Shown piece by piece: positions 61,647 to 64,000 of a stretch of DNA of 64,000 nt. Source of the DNA: Solimonas soli DSM 21787 (GTDB taxonomy: Bacteria > Pseudomonadota > Gammaproteobacteria > Nevskiales > Nevskiaceae); contig NZ_AXDW01000001.1 in NCBI RefSeq assembly GCF_000474945.1, positions 1-64,000 of the forward strand, in the 5' to 3' direction. Position 1 is the stretch's first letter, and each line of letters starts with the position of its first letter. The translations under genes were made by a program, and so were the position numbers. A model generated the notes under the pieces. The model did not search any database and was not told where the DNA came from. It worked only from the letters and a program-made list of their open reading frames with translations.

Positions 61647-62834
61647 CTAGAGCCTGAGGCCGCGGCCGAGGTCGGCGGTGAGATCCCGCAGATCCTCGAG
61701 ACCGACGGCGACCCGCAGCAGGCCCTCGCCGATGCCGGCGTGCGCGCGCGCCTCGGCGCTGATGCGGCCGTGCGTGGTGCTGGCCGGATGGGTGATCGTG
61801 GTGCGCGTGTCGCCGAGGTTGGCGGTGATCGAGATCAGCCGGGTGGCGTCGATCACCTTCCACGCCGCTTCGCGGCCGCCTTCGACCTCGAAGGCGACGA
61901 CCGCGCCGTAGCCCTTCTGCTGCCGCTGCGCCAGCGCGTGCTGCGGATGCGTGTGCAGGCCCGGGTAGAACACGCGTTTGACGGTCGGCTGCTCGCTGAG
62001 CCATTCGGCGAGACCGTGCGCGTTCTCGCAGTGCGCCTTCATGCGCGCCGCCAGCGTCTCCAGGCCCTTGAGGAACACCCAGGCGTTGAACGGACTGAGG
62101 CAGGGTCCGGCCGTGCGCATGAAGCCGAACACGTCCTTGCCGACGCGCTGCGCGTCGCCGACGATCGCGCCGCCGACGCAGCGGCCCTGGCCGTCGATGT
62201 ACTTGGTCGCCGAATGGATGACGAGATCGGCGCCGAGCTTGAGCGGCTGCTGCAGCACCGGGGTCAGGAAGCAGTTGTCGACGCAGAGCAGCGCGCCATG
62301 GCGATGCGCGATGTCGGCGAGCGCGGCGATGTCGACCAGCTCGACCAGCGGATTGGTCGGCGTCTCGGCGAACAGCAGGCGCGTGCTCGGACGCACCGCC
62401 TGCTCCCAGCCGGCGAGATCGCCCTGCGCGACGTAGCTGACTTCGATGCCGAACCTGCTCAGCACATTGTTGAACAGGTTGATCGTCGAGCCGAACAGGC
62501 CGCTCGAGGTGACGACGTGATCGCCCTGCCTGAGCAGCGACAGGCACAGCGTCAGCACCGCCGCCATGCCGCTCGCCGTCGCCACGCAGCTCTCGCCGCC
62601 TTCCATCGCCGCGAGGCGCTTCTCGAAGGCCTCGGTGGTCGGATTGGTGAAGCGCGAATAGATGTAGCCGGGCTCGCTGCCGGCGAACACCGCCGCCGCC
62701 TGCGCGGCGCTCTCGAAGACGTAGCTCGAGGTCATCGAGATCGACGCCGAATGCTCGCGGTTGCCGGTGCGCGGCTCGGCGGCGCGCACGCCGAGCGTGG
62801 CGCTGCCCCAGTCCGGATCGAAGAATTCGTTCAC
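61647..62834 (-). CDS. metZ: O-succinylhomoserine sulfhydrylase
   Basis: 395-residue PLP enzyme making homocysteine from O-succinylhomoserine and sulfide in the direct methionine route. Seen: SYVFESAAQAAAVFAGSEPG, YSRFTNPTTEAFEKRLAAME, the PLP-phosphate loop SGMAAVLTLC, DNCFLTPVLQQPLKLGADLV and the Schiff-base Lys in HSATKYIDGQGRCVGGAI. The GQGR segment is typical of MetZ rather than MetB/MetC. The GTG at 62834 follows AGGAGTG. The leader carries a SAM riboswitch and attenuator, fitting repression by S-adenosylmethionine. The neighbour upstream is purF, a common gammaproteobacterial arrangement. Confidence 0.93.
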   Translation of the reverse strand: MNEFFDPDWGSATLGVRAAEPRTGNREHSASISMTSSYVFESAAQAAAVFAGSEPGYIYSRFTNPTTEAFEKRLAAMEGGESCVATASGMAAVLTLCLSLLRQGDHVVTSSGLFGSTINLFNNVLSRFGIEVSYVAQGDLAGWEQAVRPSTRLLFAETPTNPLVELVDIAALADIAHRHGALLCVDNCFLTPVLQQPLKLGADLVIHSATKYIDGQGRCVGGAIVGDAQRVGKDVFGFMRTAGPCLSPFNAWVFLKGLETLAARMKAHCENAHGLAEWLSEQPTVKRVFYPGLHTHPQHALAQRQQKGYGAVVAFEVEGGREAAWKVIDATRLISITANLGDTRTTITHPASTTHGRISAEARAHAGIGEGLLRVAVGLEDLRDLTADLGRGLRL

Positions 62835-62856
62835 TGCCTCACTCCTGCGGGCAATG

Positions 62857-62892
62857 AAAAAGCCCGCCAGCATCGTTCCATGCCAAACGGGC
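62857..62892 (-). terminator. Intrinsic terminator of the metZ riboswitch
   Basis: On the minus strand GCCCG (62892-62888) pairs with CGGGC (62866-62862), with inner pairing GGCAT/ATGCT, followed by TTTTT (62861-62857). It is mutually exclusive with the antiterminator AAACGGG/CCCGTTT (62905-62899 with 62891-62885). Confidence 0.75.
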
Positions 62893-62896
62893 TCGC

Positions 62897-62965
62897 GCCC
62901 CGTTTAGCGACATTTATTGGCGACCCGAGGCCGCCGCGCCTGCAAGCTGGGAGCAAATCGGCGCG
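62897..62965 (-). ncRNA. SAM-II-like riboswitch aptamer upstream of metZ
   Basis: Minus-strand order: P1 arm CGCGCC (62965-62960), loop GATTTGCTCCCAGCTTGCA (62959-62941), P1 arm GGCGCG (62940-62935), a 16-nt insert able to form a small hairpin, then AATAAATGTCGCTAAACGGG beginning at 62918. The loop start GATTT, the AATAAATGT-GCTAAA 3' block, and CUCCC in the loop able to pair with GGGG in the tail (pseudoknot) are the SAM-II/SAM-V layout. The tail GGGG is also needed by the antiterminator, so ligand binding would favour the downstream terminator and shut metZ off. One variation from remembered SAM-II sequences is GTCGCT in place of GTAGCT. Confidence 0.75.
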
Positions 62966-62971
62966 CGCGCA

Positions 62972-63000
62972 AAGGTAAGACGAAAAGCTTCCGACGGCAA
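62972..63000 (-). promoter_or_regulatory. Promoter for the riboswitch-metZ transcript
   Basis: TTGCCG (63000-62995), 17-nt spacer, TACCTT (62977-62972) on the minus strand. The predicted start at about 62966 coincides with the 5' end of the riboswitch P1 stem, which supports both calls. Confidence 0.5.
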
Positions 63001-63129
63001 GGCTTTCGATGAAGCGCGAGACGGCGTCGCGAGCGGTTCGAGGCCGCGCTTGCCGCGCACAGCGGTGCCGAAGCACGGCGAGCACGGCCGGTGCAGGATC
63101 GGGCCGCGCCGCCGCCGGACCGCGCTGGG

Positions 63130-64000
63130 TCAAGCGTTCGGCAATTCGATGACGGTCTGCGCCTTGCGCCGCGCCGCCTTCGCCGCGTCCGAACGGAACA
63201 GCTCCAGCTGGTTGAGGTATTCGGTCGTGACGTCCTGGGTGATGTACTCGCCGGTGAACACCGAGCAGTCGAAGCGCGAGATGTTCGGGTTGCCGGCGCG
63301 CACCGCGTCGATCAGATCCTCGAGGTCCTGGTAGATCAGGCGGTCGGCGCCGAGCATCTTCTCGAGCTCGTCGACGCTGCGCCCGTGCGCGACCAGCTCG
63401 CTGGAGGTCGGCATGTCGATGCCGTAGACGTTCGGATAGCGCACCGGCGGCGACGCCGACGCGAAATAGACTTTCTTGGCGCCCGCCTCACGCGCCATCT
63501 CGATGATCTCCTTCGAGGTCGTGCCGCGCACGATGGAGTCGTCGACCAGCAGCACGTTCTTGCCGCGGAATTCGAGATCGACCGGGTTGAGCTTCTGGCG
63601 CACCGACTTCTTGCGCTGCGCCTGGCCCGGCATGATGAAGGTGCGGCCGATGTAGCGGTTCTTGATGAAGCCTTCGCGGTAATGCACGCCGAGACGCGCG
63701 GCGAGCTCGGCGCCGGCGACGCGCGAGGTGTCCGGAATCGGGATGACCACGTCGATGTCGTGGTCCGGCCACTCGCGCAGAATCTTCTCGGCCAGCTTCA
63801 CGCCCATGCGCAGGCGCGCCTTGTAGACGTAGATGTCGTCGATCACCGAGTCCGGACGCGCCAGGTAGACGTGCTCGAAGATGCACGGCGAGTAGATCGG
63901 GTTGGCCGCGCACTGGCGCTTGTGCAGCTTGCCGTCGAGCGTGATCAGCACTGCCTCGCCGGGCAGGATGTCACCGAGCATTTCGTAACCGAGCGCGTTC
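63130..64000 (-). CDS. purF: Amidophosphoribosyltransferase, C-terminal part (runs off window)
   Basis: First committed step of purine synthesis: PRPP plus glutamine to phosphoribosylamine. The window shows the last ~290 residues: [36 protein letters not shown] (IFE-VYFARPDS family motif), [37 protein letters not shown] and the PRPP loop [18 protein letters not shown], then [20 protein letters not shown]. The N-terminal glutaminase domain lies beyond position 64000. Directly upstream of the metZ riboswitch. Confidence 0.95.
   Translation of the reverse strand, partial: NALGYEMLGDILPGEAVLITLDGKLHKRQCAANPIYSPCIFEHVYLARPDSVIDDIYVYKARLRMGVKLAEKILREWPDHDIDVVIPIPDTSRVAGAELAARLGVHYREGFIKNRYIGRTFIMPGQAQRKKSVRQKLNPVDLEFRGKNVLLVDDSIVRGTTSKEIIEMAREAGAKKVYFASASPPVRYPNVYGIDMPTSSELVAHGRSVDELEKMLGADRLIYQDLEDLIDAVRAGNPNISRFDCSVFTGEYITQDVTTEYLNQLELFRSDAAKAARRKAQTVIELPNA

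Overview
This 64 kb window is very G+C-rich, coding-dense bacterial chromosome. The TonB/OmpA/TonB-dependent-receptor genes, lipoprotein and Tat signals, a purF-metZ neighbourhood and the RpoN/NtrC-type proteins point to a Gram-negative, probably a high-GC gammaproteobacterium of Nevskiales/Xanthomonadales type. That placement is an inference from gene content. No tRNA, rRNA, CRISPR array, insertion sequence or prophage was seen.

Region 1 (1-21.7 kb) is lipid or hydrophobic-acid catabolism. A minus-strand operon carries a TonB-dependent receptor, an OmpA-like protein and a TonB protein, divergent from a TetR regulator. It is followed by nitronate monooxygenase, a molybdopterin-oxidoreductase remnant, a zinc alcohol dehydrogenase, a thiolase, a GST, a FadB-like multifunctional enzyme and an acyl-CoA dehydrogenase. 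A second TetR gene diverges from a tightly packed plus-strand operon: enoyl-CoA hydratase, APH-type kinase, an acyl-CoA dehydrogenase of the ACAD10/11-LvaC type, SDR, thiolase, SDR, histidine phosphatase. The kinase plus dehydrogenase pair suggests degradation of 4-hydroxyacyl-CoAs through a phosphorylated intermediate.

Region 2 (21.8-40.9 kb) holds signalling, stress and envelope genes. These are a large GAF/PAS hybrid kinase, a DUF421 protein, an EAL phosphodiesterase with a degenerate GGDEF domain, and a minus-strand stress/ion operon (CBS, peroxiredoxin-glutaredoxin, small membrane protein, CDF transporter, small protein, cation/proton antiporter). Next come topoisomerase IB, a ~122-bp tandem repeat tract, a three-gene GMC dehydrogenase complex with a Tat subunit and a diheme cytochrome lipoprotein, UDP-glucuronate decarboxylase, three small uncharacterised proteins and an MscS channel.

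Region 3 (41-50 kb) is a translationally coupled glycan cluster: four glycosyltransferases (two of the heptosyltransferase GT9 family), a GmhB-like phosphatase, an SDR and an O-carbamoyltransferase.

Region 4 (50.3-59.7 kb) contains rpoN (sigma-54), PRC-barrel, BON and DUF6496 stress-type proteins, a GAFTGA sigma-54 activator, a REC-histidine kinase, and a striking fusion of an Atm1-type ABC exporter with a degenerate histidine-kinase ATPase domain and a receiver domain. Eight sites resembling -24/-12 promoters (most fit GGCAY-N5-YTGC) lie just upstream of genes in regions 2-4 in the correct orientation, suggesting a local RpoN regulon.

Region 5 (59.8-64 kb) is minus-strand housekeeping: purF (partial), metZ preceded by a SAM-II-like riboswitch with a complete attenuator, a DUF455 ferritin-like protein and a His-rich zinc exporter.
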